Shown piece after piece: positions 16,297 to 25,110 of a stretch of DNA of 64,000 nt (its first letter is position 1; the number at the start of each line of letters is the position of its first letter). The position numbers and the translations under genes are program-made. The notes beneath the pieces are model-generated. The model did not search any database. It had not been told where the DNA came from and saw only the letters and a list, made by a program, of their open reading frames with translations. The stretch lies in NCBI RefSeq assembly GCF_000247995.1, contig NZ_BAFE01000089.1:1-64000 (forward strand), read 5' to 3'. The DNA comes from Mobilicoccus pelagius NBRC 104925. GTDB taxonomy: Bacteria > Actinomycetota > Actinomycetes > Actinomycetales > Dermatophilaceae.

Positions 16297-17430
16297 TCAG
16301 CCCTCGTCGGCAAGCGAGTGGACGAGCTCGACGACCCGCGTGAGGACGCCCGGGTCGGTCGAGGGCAGCACGCCGTGACCGAGGTTGAAGACGTGCCCAG
16401 GCGCCTGACGCCCCTCGGCGACGATGCGGCGCACGGCCTCCTCGACGACGGGCCACGGCGCGAAGAGCAGCGCCGGATCGAGGTTGCCCTGGAGTGCATG
16501 GCGCCCACCCGTGCGCTCGAGGGCATCGAGGAGGCCCACGCGATAGTCCACGCCGACACACTCCGCACCGGCCTCACCCATCGAGGCGAGCAGTTCGCCC
16601 GTACCGACGCCGAAGTGGATGCGGGGCACCCGGCCGGCCACGGCCTCGAGGGCGTGGGCCGAGTGGGGGCGCACGTAGGCCTCGTAGTCGGCCCGCGGGA
16701 GGTAGCCGACCCACGAGTCGAAGAGCTGGATCGCGCTCGCCCCGGCGTCGACCTGGATCTGCAGGTAGGTCCCGGCGATCTGGGCGAGACGCGCGCAGAG
16801 GTCGTGCCACAGCTGCGGGTCGCCGTGCATGAGCGCCTTGGTGTGCTCGTGGTGGCGACTCGGGCCGCCCTCGACGAGGTAGCTCGCGAGCGTGAAGGGC
16901 GCACCCGAGAACCCGATGAGCGGCGTCGCACCGAGTTCGGCGACGAGCATCCGCACCGAGTCGGTGATGTCGGGCACGTGCTCGGGCGTGAGTTCGGGGA
17001 GACGGTCGAGATCCGCGCGCGTACGGAACGGCTCGGCGACGACCGGGCCGACCCCCGCGACGATGTCGAGATCGACGCCGACGGCCTGGAGGGGGACGAC
17101 GATGTCGCTGAAGAAGATCGCCGCGTCGACGCCGTGGCGCCGGACGGGCTGGAGGGTGATCTCGGTGACGAGCTCGGGGCGTCGGCACGACTCGAGCATC
17201 GTCGTACCCTCACGGACCTCGCGGTACTCCGGCAGCGACCGCCCCGCCTGACGCATGAACCACACCGGCGGGCGGTCGAGCTTCTCGCCCCGGGCCGCCC
17301 GGACGAGGCGGCTGCGCGACGGCAACCCCTCGCGGGTGGTCTCGCCGGCGCTCTCCGGCGGGAGCCCGCCGGGGCGGGCACCGGTGAAACCGGGGGTGGA
17401 GGGGTCGGGGGCGGCGGGCGTCGTCGTCAC
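16297..17430 (-). CDS. hemE: Uroporphyrinogen decarboxylase HemE
   Basis: 377 aa from GTG at 17430. It decarboxylates the four acetate side chains of uroporphyrinogen III to give coproporphyrinogen III. The signature [17 protein letters not shown] is near residue 60. [16 protein letters not shown] holds the catalytic Asp, then come [17 protein letters not shown] and the second signature region [16 protein letters not shown]. It ends [15 protein letters not shown]. The N-terminal 45 residues are Pro/Gly-rich and dispensable. Its start is 71 bases from the divergent DUF3000 gene. Confidence 0.95.
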   Translation of the reverse strand: MTTTPAAPDPSTPGFTGARPGGLPPESAGETTREGLPSRSRLVRAARGEKLDRPPVWFMRQAGRSLPEYREVREGTTMLESCRRPELVTEITLQPVRRHGVDAAIFFSDIVVPLQAVGVDLDIVAGVGPVVAEPFRTRADLDRLPELTPEHVPDITDSVRMLVAELGATPLIGFSGAPFTLASYLVEGGPSRHHEHTKALMHGDPQLWHDLCARLAQIAGTYLQIQVDAGASAIQLFDSWVGYLPRADYEAYVRPHSAHALEAVAGRVPRIHFGVGTGELLASMGEAGAECVGVDYRVGLLDALERTGGRHALQGNLDPALLFAPWPVVEEAVRRIVAEGRQAPGHVFNLGHGVLPSTDPGVLTRVVELVHSLADEG

Positions 17431-17488
17431 GACGCCGATCTTCCCACGGGAACGGCGTGGGAACCCGAGGGTTGTCGGTGCCGGGCCG

Positions 17489-17494
17489 TACTGT
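17489..17494 (+). promoter_or_regulatory. -10 box, probable leaderless DUF3000-rnd promoter
   Basis: TACTGT ends seven bases before GTG 17502; no Shine-Dalgarno is present. Confidence 0.4.
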
Positions 17495-17501
17495 GCCGGA
17501 T

Positions 17502-18083
17502 GTGACCGACCGCCGCGCCCCCTCACGCGCCGCCTCGCAGTTCGCCGAGGCGGTGGAGCGGCTGCGTGGGGTCTCCCTGCGCCCCGAGGTCGACCTCACC
17601 GAAATCCCCGCACCGCAGCGCATCGCGCCGCACTCGGTCGCCCTCTCCGCCGAGATCGCCACGCACCTCGACGAGGACCCCCTCGCCACCGGCCGGTTCG
17701 TCGTCCTCTTCGACGACGACGCCCCCGAGGCGTGGGACGGCACGTGGCGCATCGTCACCCTCGCCCGCGCCCGCCTCGAGCCCGAACTCGCGAGCGATCC
17801 CCTCCTCGGCGAGGTCGGATGGTCCTGGCTCACCGATGCACTCCACACGAGTGGCGCCGCCCACCGGGCCCTCGGCGGCACCGTCACCCGCGTCGTCTCG
17901 GAGAGCTTCGGCACGCTTGCCGACACCGACCCCTCCGTCGAGATGGAGCTGCGGGCATCCTGGACCCCTGACGGGGACGACCTCGTCGACCACCTGACCA
18001 CCTGGACCGACGTCCTCGCCACCGTCGCGGGCGTCCCCCCGGTGCCCCACGGGGTCACCCCCCTCGGGCACCGACTGCACTGA
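17502..18083 (+). CDS. DUF3000 family protein
   Basis: 193 aa from GTG at 17502. DUF3000 is an actinobacterial family of unknown role, usually directly upstream of RNase D, as here and at Rv2680-Rv2681. Conserved features are [15 protein letters not shown] at the start, the [13 protein letters not shown] segment, a [12 protein letters not shown] strand, [14 protein letters not shown], and a C-terminal [12 protein letters not shown] followed by MELRASW. It is probably a soluble cytosolic protein co-transcribed with rnd, whose start is 19 bases downstream. Confidence 0.9.
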   Translation: MTDRRAPSRAASQFAEAVERLRGVSLRPEVDLTEIPAPQRIAPHSVALSAEIATHLDEDPLATGRFVVLFDDDAPEAWDGTWRIVTLARARLEPELASDPLLGEVGWSWLTDALHTSGAAHRALGGTVTRVVSESFGTLADTDPSVEMELRASWTPDGDDLVDHLTTWTDVLATVAGVPPVPHGVTPLGHRLH

Positions 18084-18102
18084 GAGAGCCGCGAACCACC
18101 CA

Positions 18103-19725
18103 ATGTCCTACCTCACCGACCCGTTCGCCGTGCCGGAGCAGCCCACGCCGCCCGCCCCCCGCGACCGCGGCACCACCGCCGACCCCGACGACCACCCGCG
18201 CGAGGACGACCGCGACGACCGCCCGCGCGAGGGCGCCCGCCAAGACGGGTCCCCCGACGACCACGCGCGCGGGACCGCCGACGCCGACGAGCATCCGCGC
18301 GACCCGCGACGGCAGACGCCCCCCGCCCGAGAGACCGGCCGAGCCCGTCGGTCCGACACCGGCGTCGGCGAACGCGGCGCACACGCACCCGGAGCCTCCG
18401 TCGGCCCGGCCACGGGCTCCACCGCGGACGCCCACACGGACGCCCACACGGACGATCACTCGGATGGCCACGCGGACGGTCACGCGGACGGCGGGAGCGT
18501 TCCGGCCGCGGAGGAGCAGGAGGTCGCACCCCCCGTCGTCCTCACCCGGCCCGCCGAGGGCGTCCCCGGCGTCGTCGAGGACGAGCACCGGCTCCTCGAG
18601 GTCGCCGACGCCCTCGCCGCCGGGCACGGCCCGCTCGCGATCGACGCCGAACGTGCCTCCGGTTACCGGTACGGGCAACGCGCCTACCTCGTCCAGGTCC
18701 GCCGCGAGGGCGCGGGCACGTGGCTGTTCGACCCCATGGCCTGCCCCGATCTCGAACCCGTGCAGCGGGCCACCCGGGGCGTCGAGTGGATCCTCCACGC
18801 CGCCACGCAGGACCTCGGCTGTCTCCGGGAGGTCGGCCTCTCCCCCGACGCCCTCTTCGACACCGAGCTCGGCGCCCGCCTCGCCGGTCTGCCGCGCGTG
18901 GGTCTCGCCGCCGTCGTCGAGCACTACCTCGGCTTCTCCCTCGCCAAGGAGCACTCCGCCGTCGACTGGTCGACCCGGCCACTGCCCGAGGACTGGCTCA
19001 TCTACGCCGCGCTCGACGTCGAGTGCCTCGCCGAGGTGCGGGAGGCGATGATCGAGGACCTCACCGCCCAGGGCAAGATCGAGTGGGCGCGCCAGGAGTT
19101 CGAGGCGCTCACCTCCTTCACCGGTCACCCCGTGCGCACCGACCCGTGGCGCCGCGTCTCCGGCATGCGGCGGCTGCGCACCCCGCGTGCCGCAGCGATC
19201 CTCCGGGAGCTCTGGTACGTCCGCGACGATCTCGCCCGCGACCGGGACACCGCGCCCGGGCGCATCGCCCCCGACGCCGTCATCGGCGCGCTCGCCGGGG
19301 CGGCCCCCACGACGTCGGCGGAGGTCACGGCGGCGAGCTCCCACCGTGCCGTCCGGCGTCACCCCGAGATCTGGGCGCGCGCCGTGCGTCGCGCCCTCGA
19401 CCTCCCCGAGTCCGAGCTCCCGCCGACGTCGCTGCCGAGCAGCGGCCCGCCCGCCCCGCGCTCGTGGGCCGACCGCGACCCGTTGGCCGCCGCCCGCCTC
19501 ACGAGGGCCAAGGACGACCTCGCCCGGTTCGCCGAGGAGCACCGCATCCCGCTGGAGAACGTCCTCACCCCCGACACGCTGCGACGCGTCGTGTGGAACC
19601 CGCCCGCGGACCCCGACGAGGCGAGCCTGCACGCCGCCCTCCGCGAGCTCGGCGCACGACCGTGGCAGGCCGACATCGCCGCACCCGTCCTCGACCACGC
19701 CTTCGCCACGGCGGAGCCCGCGTGA
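18103..19725 (+). CDS. rnd: Ribonuclease D with a His/Asp-rich N-terminal extension
   Basis: 540 aa. It is a 3'-5' exoribonuclease acting on tRNA precursors and stable RNA. The DEDD exonuclease starts near residue 145: LAIDAERASG (Asp/Glu), HAATQDLGCL (Asp) and IYAALDVE (final Asp after the Tyr). An HRDC domain follows around 340-420 (RRLRTPRAAAILRELWYVRD) and an extra C-terminal helical region. The first 140 residues are unusual: repeated DDHPRED-like units, then DAHTDAHTDDHSDGHADGHADG encoded by five 12-bp DNA repeats at 18427-18486. This extension is far richer in His and Asp than neighbours and could bind metal (inference). Confidence 0.92.
   Translation: MSYLTDPFAVPEQPTPPAPRDRGTTADPDDHPREDDRDDRPREGARQDGSPDDHARGTADADEHPRDPRRQTPPARETGRARRSDTGVGERGAHAPGASVGPATGSTADAHTDAHTDDHSDGHADGHADGGSVPAAEEQEVAPPVVLTRPAEGVPGVVEDEHRLLEVADALAAGHGPLAIDAERASGYRYGQRAYLVQVRREGAGTWLFDPMACPDLEPVQRATRGVEWILHAATQDLGCLREVGLSPDALFDTELGARLAGLPRVGLAAVVEHYLGFSLAKEHSAVDWSTRPLPEDWLIYAALDVECLAEVREAMIEDLTAQGKIEWARQEFEALTSFTGHPVRTDPWRRVSGMRRLRTPRAAAILRELWYVRDDLARDRDTAPGRIAPDAVIGALAGAAPTTSAEVTAASSHRAVRRHPEIWARAVRRALDLPESELPPTSLPSSGPPAPRSWADRDPLAAARLTRAKDDLARFAEEHRIPLENVLTPDTLRRVVWNPPADPDEASLHAALRELGARPWQADIAAPVLDHAFATAEPA
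18427..18486 (+). repeat. Five tandem 12-bp repeats inside rnd
   Basis: The units are GACGCCCACACG twice, then GACGATCACTCG, GATGGCCACGCG and GACGGTCACGCG, in frame, each coding Asp-x-His-x. Such arrays can change length by slippage without breaking the frame. Confidence 0.7.
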
Positions 19726-19860
19726 GCCCGGCCCCGCCCCCGGTCGTCGTCGCGCCGACGCGCTTCGGCCCGGAGGGGTGGGGACTAGCACAACCTCCCT
19801 CGTGGGGACATCCCTCCCGGACGTGGCCCAGGTCTCCTCGGAGCCCGGCGACAAGGCGCG

Positions 19861-19876
19861 TACTCATCAGTAATAT
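19861..19876 (+). promoter_or_regulatory. Promoter and palindrome of the fadAB operon
   Basis: TAATAT (19871-19876) is a good -10 box. The partial palindrome TACTCATCAGTA (19861-19872) overlaps it. This arrangement fits repression by a TetR-type fatty-acid regulator (inference). Confidence 0.45.
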
Positions 19877-19937
19877 CGACGATGGACAAGACTCCGGCAT
19901 GCGACGACGCATGCCCCCGAGCCGACAGGAGACATCC

Positions 19938-21176
19938 GTGTCACGAACTGAGGTCGTCTTCGTCGACGGTGTACGTACACCGTTCGGCAAGGCGGGAGAC
20001 AAGGGCATGTACGCCCAGACGCGCGCGGACGACCTGGTCGTCGCCTGCATCCGCGAACTCCTCCGCCGCAACCCCTCCCTTCCGCCCGAGCGCGTCGAAG
20101 AGGTCGCCGTCGCGGCCACGACGCAGACCGGCGACCAGGGCATGACCCTCGGACGGCTCGCCGTCCTCCTCTCCGGGCTCCCCCAGAGTGTCCCGGGGTA
20201 CTCCATCGACCGCATGTGCGCCGGTGCGATGACCGCGCTCACGACGACGGCCGGCGCGATCGGCTTCGGCGCGATCGACGTCGCCATCGCCGCGGGTGTC
20301 GAGCACATGGGCCGCCACCCCATGGGTGAGGGCATGGACCCCAACCCGCGGCTCCTCAGTGAGAAGCTCGTCGACCCCGAGGCGCTCTCCATGGGCAACA
20401 CCGCGGAGAACCTCCACGACCGGTTCCCGCACCTCACCAAGGAGCGGGCCGACGCCTACGCCAAGGGCAGCCAGGACAAGACCGAGGCGGCCTACCAGTC
20501 GGGCAAGATCCAGCCCGACCTCGTCCCCGTCGCGATCCGCACCGGTGAGCTCGGCTGGGGCCTCGCCACCAAGGACGAGCCCCCGCGCGCCGGCGTGACG
20601 ATGGAGGCCCTCGCGTCCCTCAAGACCCCGTTCCGGCCGCACGGCCGCGTCACCGCCGGCAACGCCGCGGGCCTCAACGACGGCGCCACCGCGGCGATCC
20701 TCGCCTCCGAGCGTGCCGCCACCGAGATGGGTCTCGGCGTCAAGATGCGCCTCGTCAACTGGGCGTTCGTCGGCTGCGAGCCCGAGGTCATGGGGTACGG
20801 CCCCGTCCCCGCCGCCGAGAAGGCGCTCGCGCAGGCCGGTCTCACGATCGACGACATCGGCCTCTTCGAGATCAACGAGGCGTTCGCCGTCCAGGTCCTG
20901 AGCTTCCTCGACCACTTCGGCATTCCGGACGACTCCGACAAGGTCAACAAGTACGGCGGCGCCATCGCCGTGGGCCACCCGCTCGCGAGCTCCGGCATCC
21001 GCCTCTGCAGCAACCTCGCGCGCCAGTTCGCCGAGAACCCCGAGGTGCGCTACGGCATGACCGCGATGTGCATCGGCATCGGCATGGGCGTCGCCGTCAT
21101 CTGGGAGAACCCCCACCACGCCGACTACGTGCCGAGCATCTCCGGTACCGAGACGAACAGCGAGGCCAACCGATGA
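19938..21176 (+). CDS. fadA: Acetyl-CoA acyltransferase (thiolase) FadA
   Basis: 412 aa from GTG at 19938 with AGGAG seven bases upstream. It cleaves 3-ketoacyl-CoA to acetyl-CoA and a shortened acyl-CoA in beta-oxidation. The acyl-enzyme cysteine is in IDRMCAGAMTAL, the catalytic His is in AVGHPLASSG, and the second cysteine is in AMCIGIGMGVA. GNAAGLNDGA and FEINEAFAV are thiolase signatures. The stop overlaps the fadB start (ATGA), as in two-subunit trifunctional complexes where thiolase and hydratase/dehydrogenase assemble. Long open frame upstream is antisense or rnd-shadow and has no homology. Confidence 0.95.
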   Translation: MSRTEVVFVDGVRTPFGKAGDKGMYAQTRADDLVVACIRELLRRNPSLPPERVEEVAVAATTQTGDQGMTLGRLAVLLSGLPQSVPGYSIDRMCAGAMTALTTTAGAIGFGAIDVAIAAGVEHMGRHPMGEGMDPNPRLLSEKLVDPEALSMGNTAENLHDRFPHLTKERADAYAKGSQDKTEAAYQSGKIQPDLVPVAIRTGELGWGLATKDEPPRAGVTMEALASLKTPFRPHGRVTAGNAAGLNDGATAAILASERAATEMGLGVKMRLVNWAFVGCEPEVMGYGPVPAAEKALAQAGLTIDDIGLFEINEAFAVQVLSFLDHFGIPDDSDKVNKYGGAIAVGHPLASSGIRLCSNLARQFAENPEVRYGMTAMCIGIGMGVAVIWENPHHADYVPSISGTETNSEANR

Positions 21177-23287
21177 GCATCGACTTCGCCGCCATCTTCC
21201 CCGACGAGGTCGTCGCGAACTCGATCGTTCGTGACGTCGAGCTTCCCGACGAGGCGGGCACCCTCGCCCTCATCACCCTCGACAACGGGCTCGACCACAC
21301 CAAGCCGACGACTCTCGGCCCGCAGACCGTCGCGCGTCTCGGCGAGACCCTGGACGCGCTCAAGACGCGCGCCGAGGCAGGCGAGATCGTCGGTGTCGGC
21401 ATCACGGGCAAGCCGTTCATCTTCGCCGCCGGCGCCGACCTCTCCGGCATCGGCGCCGTCACGGAGCTCGAGCAGGCCCGCGCCATCGCCGAGCTCGGCC
21501 ACCGCGTCTTCGCCAAGTTCGGCGAGCTGGGCGTGCCGAGCTTCGCGTTCGTCAACGGCATCGCGCTCGGCGGCGGTCTCGAGATCGCCCTCAACTGCGA
21601 CTACCGCACCGTGTCCGGCGACGTGGGCATGATCGCGTTCCCCGAGGTCTTCCTCGGCATCCTCCCCGGCTGGGGCGGCACGTGGCTCACGCCGAACCTC
21701 GTCGGTCCCGAGAAGGCCGTGACACTCGTCGTCGAGAACCCGCTCTCGCAGAACCGCATGATCAACGGCAAGAAGGCCCACCAGCTCGGTCTGTTCGACG
21801 AGCTGTTCGAGCCCGCCGACTTCCTCATGCGCTCTCTGCGGTGGGCCGCGGACGTCATCGCCGACCGCACGGTCGTCGAGCGCCCGCAGATCGACCGCGA
21901 CGAGAAGACGTGGGAGGCCGCGATCGCCAAGGGCCGCGCCGTCGCCGACGCCCGCACGGGTGGCTACTCCCCCGCGCCGTACCGCGCGCTCGACTGCCTG
22001 TCGGCCGCCCGCACGAACGACAAGAAGGCCGGCTTCCAGGCCGAGGAGGAGGGGCTCTCCGAGCTCCTCATGGGTGAGGAGGCCCGCGCGGGCCTCTACG
22101 CCTTCGACCTCGTCCAGCGTCGCGCCAAGCGTCCCGCCGGTGCACCCGACAAGGCCCTCGCCCGCAAGGTGACGAAGGTCGGCATCGTCGGCGCCGGTCT
22201 CATGGCGAGCCAGCTCGCGCTCCTGTTCGTGCGCCGCCTCAAGGTGCCGGTCGTCATGACCGACCTCGACCAGGGTCGTGTCGACAAGGGCGTCGCCTAC
22301 GTCCACGCCGAGCTCGACAAGCTCGTCGCCAAGGGCCGCCTCAACACCGACAAGGCCAACCGCTACAAGGCCCTCATCACCGGCTCGACGAGCAAGGAGG
22401 GCTTCTCCGACGCACAGTTCGTCATCGAGGCCGTCTTCGAGGAGATGTCGGTCAAGAAGCAGGTGTGGTCGGAGGTCGAGGCCGTCGTGAACGAGGAGTG
22501 CATCCTCGCCACGAACACCTCCTCGCTCTCCATCACCGAGATGGCCTCGGAGCTGAAGCACCCCGAGCGGGTCGTCGGCTTCCACTTCTTCAACCCCGTC
22601 GCCGTCATGCCCCTGCTCGAGATCATCTCGGGTGAGAAGACGGACGACGCGGCGCTCGCCACGGCGTTCGCCACGGGCAAGAAGCTCGGCAAGTCGATGA
22701 TCCTCGTGAAGGACAGCCCGAGCTTCGTCGTCAACCGCCTCCTCGGCCGGTTCATGAGCGACATGGCGCGCATCGTCGACGCGGGCACGCCGATCGACGT
22801 CGCCGACGCCGGTTTCGCCGGTGTCGCGCCGATGCCGCCGTTCCAGCTCATGGGCCTCGTCGGCCCGGCGATCGCGCTCCACAACAACGAGACACTCGCC
22901 AAGGCGTTCCCGGAGCGCTTCTACGTCTCGGAGAACCTGCGCAAGGTCGTCGAGGCCAAGAAGGCCGCGTTCTACGTCGAGAAGGACGGAGCGCAGGTCG
23001 TCGACCCGGAGATCGCCGCGATCTACGACGCCGGCGAGAAGACCGAGGTCCTCACGGCCGAGCAGGTGCGTGAGAAGGTCCTCTCCGGCCTCGCCGAGGA
23101 GGCCCGCCTCATGCTCGAGGAGGGCGTCGTCGCAGCGCCGATGGACCTCGACCTCGGCATGATCACGGGCGCCGGATTCCAGTTCTGGAACGGCGGCCTC
23201 ACGCCGCTGCTCGACCGCTCCGGCATCGCCGAGAAGGTCACGGGTGCACGGTTCCTGCCCTCAGGCGCGGCGAACGTGCCCGCCTGA
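21173..23287 (+). CDS. fadB: Fatty-acid oxidation alpha subunit FadB (hydratase/3-hydroxyacyl-CoA dehydrogenase)
   Basis: 704 aa. The N-terminal enoyl-CoA hydratase domain hydrates trans-2-enoyl-CoA. It has FAAGADLSGIG, NGIALGGGLEIALNCDYR with one catalytic Glu, and FPEVFLGILPGWGG with the other. The dehydrogenase domain from about residue 330 oxidises the product with NAD: VGIVGAGLMASQLALLF is the Rossmann loop, TNTSSLSI and VVGFHFFNPVAVMPLLEI hold the catalytic His. A second C-terminal helical repeat ends the protein. It is translationally coupled to fadA by a 4-base overlap. Length matches the MFE alpha-subunit family. Confidence 0.95.
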   Translation: MSIDFAAIFPDEVVANSIVRDVELPDEAGTLALITLDNGLDHTKPTTLGPQTVARLGETLDALKTRAEAGEIVGVGITGKPFIFAAGADLSGIGAVTELEQARAIAELGHRVFAKFGELGVPSFAFVNGIALGGGLEIALNCDYRTVSGDVGMIAFPEVFLGILPGWGGTWLTPNLVGPEKAVTLVVENPLSQNRMINGKKAHQLGLFDELFEPADFLMRSLRWAADVIADRTVVERPQIDRDEKTWEAAIAKGRAVADARTGGYSPAPYRALDCLSAARTNDKKAGFQAEEEGLSELLMGEEARAGLYAFDLVQRRAKRPAGAPDKALARKVTKVGIVGAGLMASQLALLFVRRLKVPVVMTDLDQGRVDKGVAYVHAELDKLVAKGRLNTDKANRYKALITGSTSKEGFSDAQFVIEAVFEEMSVKKQVWSEVEAVVNEECILATNTSSLSITEMASELKHPERVVGFHFFNPVAVMPLLEIISGEKTDDAALATAFATGKKLGKSMILVKDSPSFVVNRLLGRFMSDMARIVDAGTPIDVADAGFAGVAPMPPFQLMGLVGPAIALHNNETLAKAFPERFYVSENLRKVVEAKKAAFYVEKDGAQVVDPEIAAIYDAGEKTEVLTAEQVREKVLSGLAEEARLMLEEGVVAAPMDLDLGMITGAGFQFWNGGLTPLLDRSGIAEKVTGARFLPSGAANVPA

Positions 23288-23312
23288 CCGGCACCACGCA
23301 CGCCCGGTCGTC

Positions 23313-23364
23313 GCACGGCGGGCGGTGAGGATCCCCTCCCGAGGGACCTCGCCGCCCGCCGTGC
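23313..23364 (+). terminator. Terminator of the fadAB operon
   Basis: 18-bp arms (23313-23330 and 23347-23364), GCACGGCGGGCGG against CCGCCCGCCGTGC, with one G-U pair. Confidence 0.75.
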
Positions 23365-23460
23365 GGCATACCGTGGGCCGGGCCGGGCCGCGGCCGTGAC
23401 ACACTGGGTCGATCGTCCAGATGCCGTGACACCCGCCCGCACGCCCGAAGCGCGCAATAT

Positions 23461-23472
23461 CTCACATGTGAG
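23461..23472. promoter_or_regulatory. Palindromic operator upstream of the HTH-MurA gene
   Basis: CTCACATGTGAG is a perfect 12-bp palindrome placed directly before the -10 box. As the gene encodes its own helix-turn-helix domain, this is a natural candidate for autoregulation (inference). Confidence 0.5.
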
Positions 23473-23473
23473 T

Positions 23474-23479
23474 TAAGAT
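23474..23479 (+). promoter_or_regulatory. -10 box of the HTH-MurA gene
   Basis: TAAGAT ends seven bases before the ATG at 23487, so the mRNA is probably leaderless from that codon and not from ATG 23481. Confidence 0.5.
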
Positions 23480-23486
23480 AATGACC

Positions 23487-25016
23487 ATGACAGAGGACTA
23501 CCTGGCCCGCATCGGCACGCTCATCCGAGAAGCGCGGAGGCACCAGGGCATGACCCAGAACGAACTCGCCGATCTGCTCGGCACGAGCCAGAGCGCCGTC
23601 GTGCGCATCGAGCAGGGGAAGCAGAACCTCAGCCTCGAGATGCTCTCCCGCATCGGGCAGAACCTCGACTCGCAGTTCGTCGCGCTCGGCACCTCCGGTC
23701 CGCAGCACCTGCGCATCGAGGGCGGCACCAAGCTGCACGGCTCCATCGACGTCAAGACGAGCAAGAACGCCGCCGTGGCCCTCTTGTGCGCCTCCCTGCT
23801 CAACAAGGGACGCACCACGCTGCGCAACATCGCCCGCATCGAGGAGGTCAACCGCATCCTCGAGGTGCTGTCGAGCATCGGCGTCAAGACGCGGTGGCTG
23901 CCCGACAGCAGCGACCTCGAGATCATCCCCCCGGCCCGCCTCGACCTCGAGGCCCTCGACGAGGCCGCGGCCCGCCGCACGCGCACGATCATCATGTTCT
24001 TCGGTCCGCTGCTCCACGAGTTCACGGACTTCGAGCTGCCCTACGCCGGCGGCTGCGACCTCGGTTCTCGCACCATCGAGCCCCACATGACGGCCCTGCG
24101 TCACTTCGGTCTCGACGTCGAGGCCACCCAGGGCGCCTACAAGGCCCAGGTCACCCCCGGGGTCTCCCCCGCGCGGGCGATCGTCCTCACCGAGCGTGGT
24201 GACACGGTCACCGAGAACGCGCTCATGGCCGCCGCCCGCCACGAGGGCGAGACGGTCATCCGCAACGCCTCCCCCAACTACATGGTCCAGGACCTCTGCT
24301 TCTACCTGCAGAAGCTCGGGGTGGAGATCGACGGCATCGGCACGACGACGCTCACCGTGCGCGGCAGGGCCGAGATCGACGTGGACGTCGAGTACTCCCC
24401 GAGCGAGGACCCGATCGAGGCGATGAGCCTCCTCGCCGCCGCAGTCGTCACCGAGTCGGAGATCACGATCCGCCGCGTGCCGATCGAGTTCCTGGAGATC
24501 GAGCTCGCGCTCCTCTCCGAGATGGGCATGAAGTACGAACTCACCGAGGAGTACTGCTCCGACAACGGCGAGACCCGCCTCGTCGACCTCACGACGAAGC
24601 CGGGGCCGCTCAAGGCGCCGATCGACAAGATCCACCCGATGCCGTTCCCCGGTCTCAACATCGACAACCTGCCGTTCTTCGCCCTCATCGCGGCGTGCGC
24701 GGAGGGTCGCACGATGATTCACGACTGGGTGTACGAGAACCGGGCGATCTACCTCACCGAGCTCACCAAGGTGGGCGCCAAGGTGCAGCTCCTCGATCCG
24801 CACCGCGTCCTCATCGACGGCCCGACCCGCTGGCGCGCCGCGGAGGTCATCTGTCCGCCGGCGCTGCGTCCGGGCGTCGTCATCCTCATCGCGATGCTCG
24901 CGGCGCCGGGCGTCTCGGTGCTGCGCAACGTCTACGTCATCAACCGCGGTTACGAGGACCTCGCCAACCGCCTCAACGAGCTGGGCGCCAAGGTCGAGAC
25001 CTTCCGCGACATCTGA
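23487..25016 (+). CDS. XRE-type helix-turn-helix fused to a MurA-like enolpyruvyl transferase
   Basis: 509 aa. Residues 5-60 are a Cro/C1 helix-turn-helix (IGTLIREARRHQGMTQNELA, then TSQSAVVRIEQGKQNLS). The rest, from HLRIEGGTKLHG, is an EPSP-synthase fold of the MurA class, which transfers enolpyruvate to UDP-GlcNAc. Several MurA residues are kept: KTSKNAAV (substrate Lys/Asn), PYAGGCDLGSR with the cysteine that corresponds to MurA Cys115, and VINRGYEDL near the end. The region matching the catalytic Asp reads FPGLNIDNLPFF, unlike the usual FPTDMQ. Such fusions occur in actinobacterial genomes, but I know of no assigned function. A true murA is expected elsewhere, so this is likely a paralog. 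Confidence 0.88.
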   Translation: MTEDYLARIGTLIREARRHQGMTQNELADLLGTSQSAVVRIEQGKQNLSLEMLSRIGQNLDSQFVALGTSGPQHLRIEGGTKLHGSIDVKTSKNAAVALLCASLLNKGRTTLRNIARIEEVNRILEVLSSIGVKTRWLPDSSDLEIIPPARLDLEALDEAAARRTRTIIMFFGPLLHEFTDFELPYAGGCDLGSRTIEPHMTALRHFGLDVEATQGAYKAQVTPGVSPARAIVLTERGDTVTENALMAAARHEGETVIRNASPNYMVQDLCFYLQKLGVEIDGIGTTTLTVRGRAEIDVDVEYSPSEDPIEAMSLLAAAVVTESEITIRRVPIEFLEIELALLSEMGMKYELTEEYCSDNGETRLVDLTTKPGPLKAPIDKIHPMPFPGLNIDNLPFFALIAACAEGRTMIHDWVYENRAIYLTELTKVGAKVQLLDPHRVLIDGPTRWRAAEVICPPALRPGVVILIAMLAAPGVSVLRNVYVINRGYEDLANRLNELGAKVETFRDI

Positions 25017-25072
25017 GTCGCGGGCCCGTTCGTCGGGTCGGCCGTGGGGCCTCGCCTGGGCATGCCCCGTCG

Positions 25073-25103
25073 TCGCGGACGCCCGGGGTGCGGGCGTCCG
25101 CGA
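25073..25103. terminator. Terminator between HTH-MurA and dxs
   Basis: 13-bp perfect arms (TCGCGGACGCCCG and its complement) around GGGTG between convergent genes. Confidence 0.8.
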
Positions 25104-25110
25104 GGTCGGC

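Noticed and set aside
18421-18490. CRISPR-like short repeats
   Set aside because: Units are 12 bp, contiguous and in frame, without spacers: a coding tandem repeat, not CRISPR.
19882-20145. Possible leaderless 87-codon frame starting six bases after TAATAT
   Set aside because: It overlaps fadA in another frame and its composition is Ser/Arg/Pro shadow-like. FadA with its own AGGAG is the better explanation.
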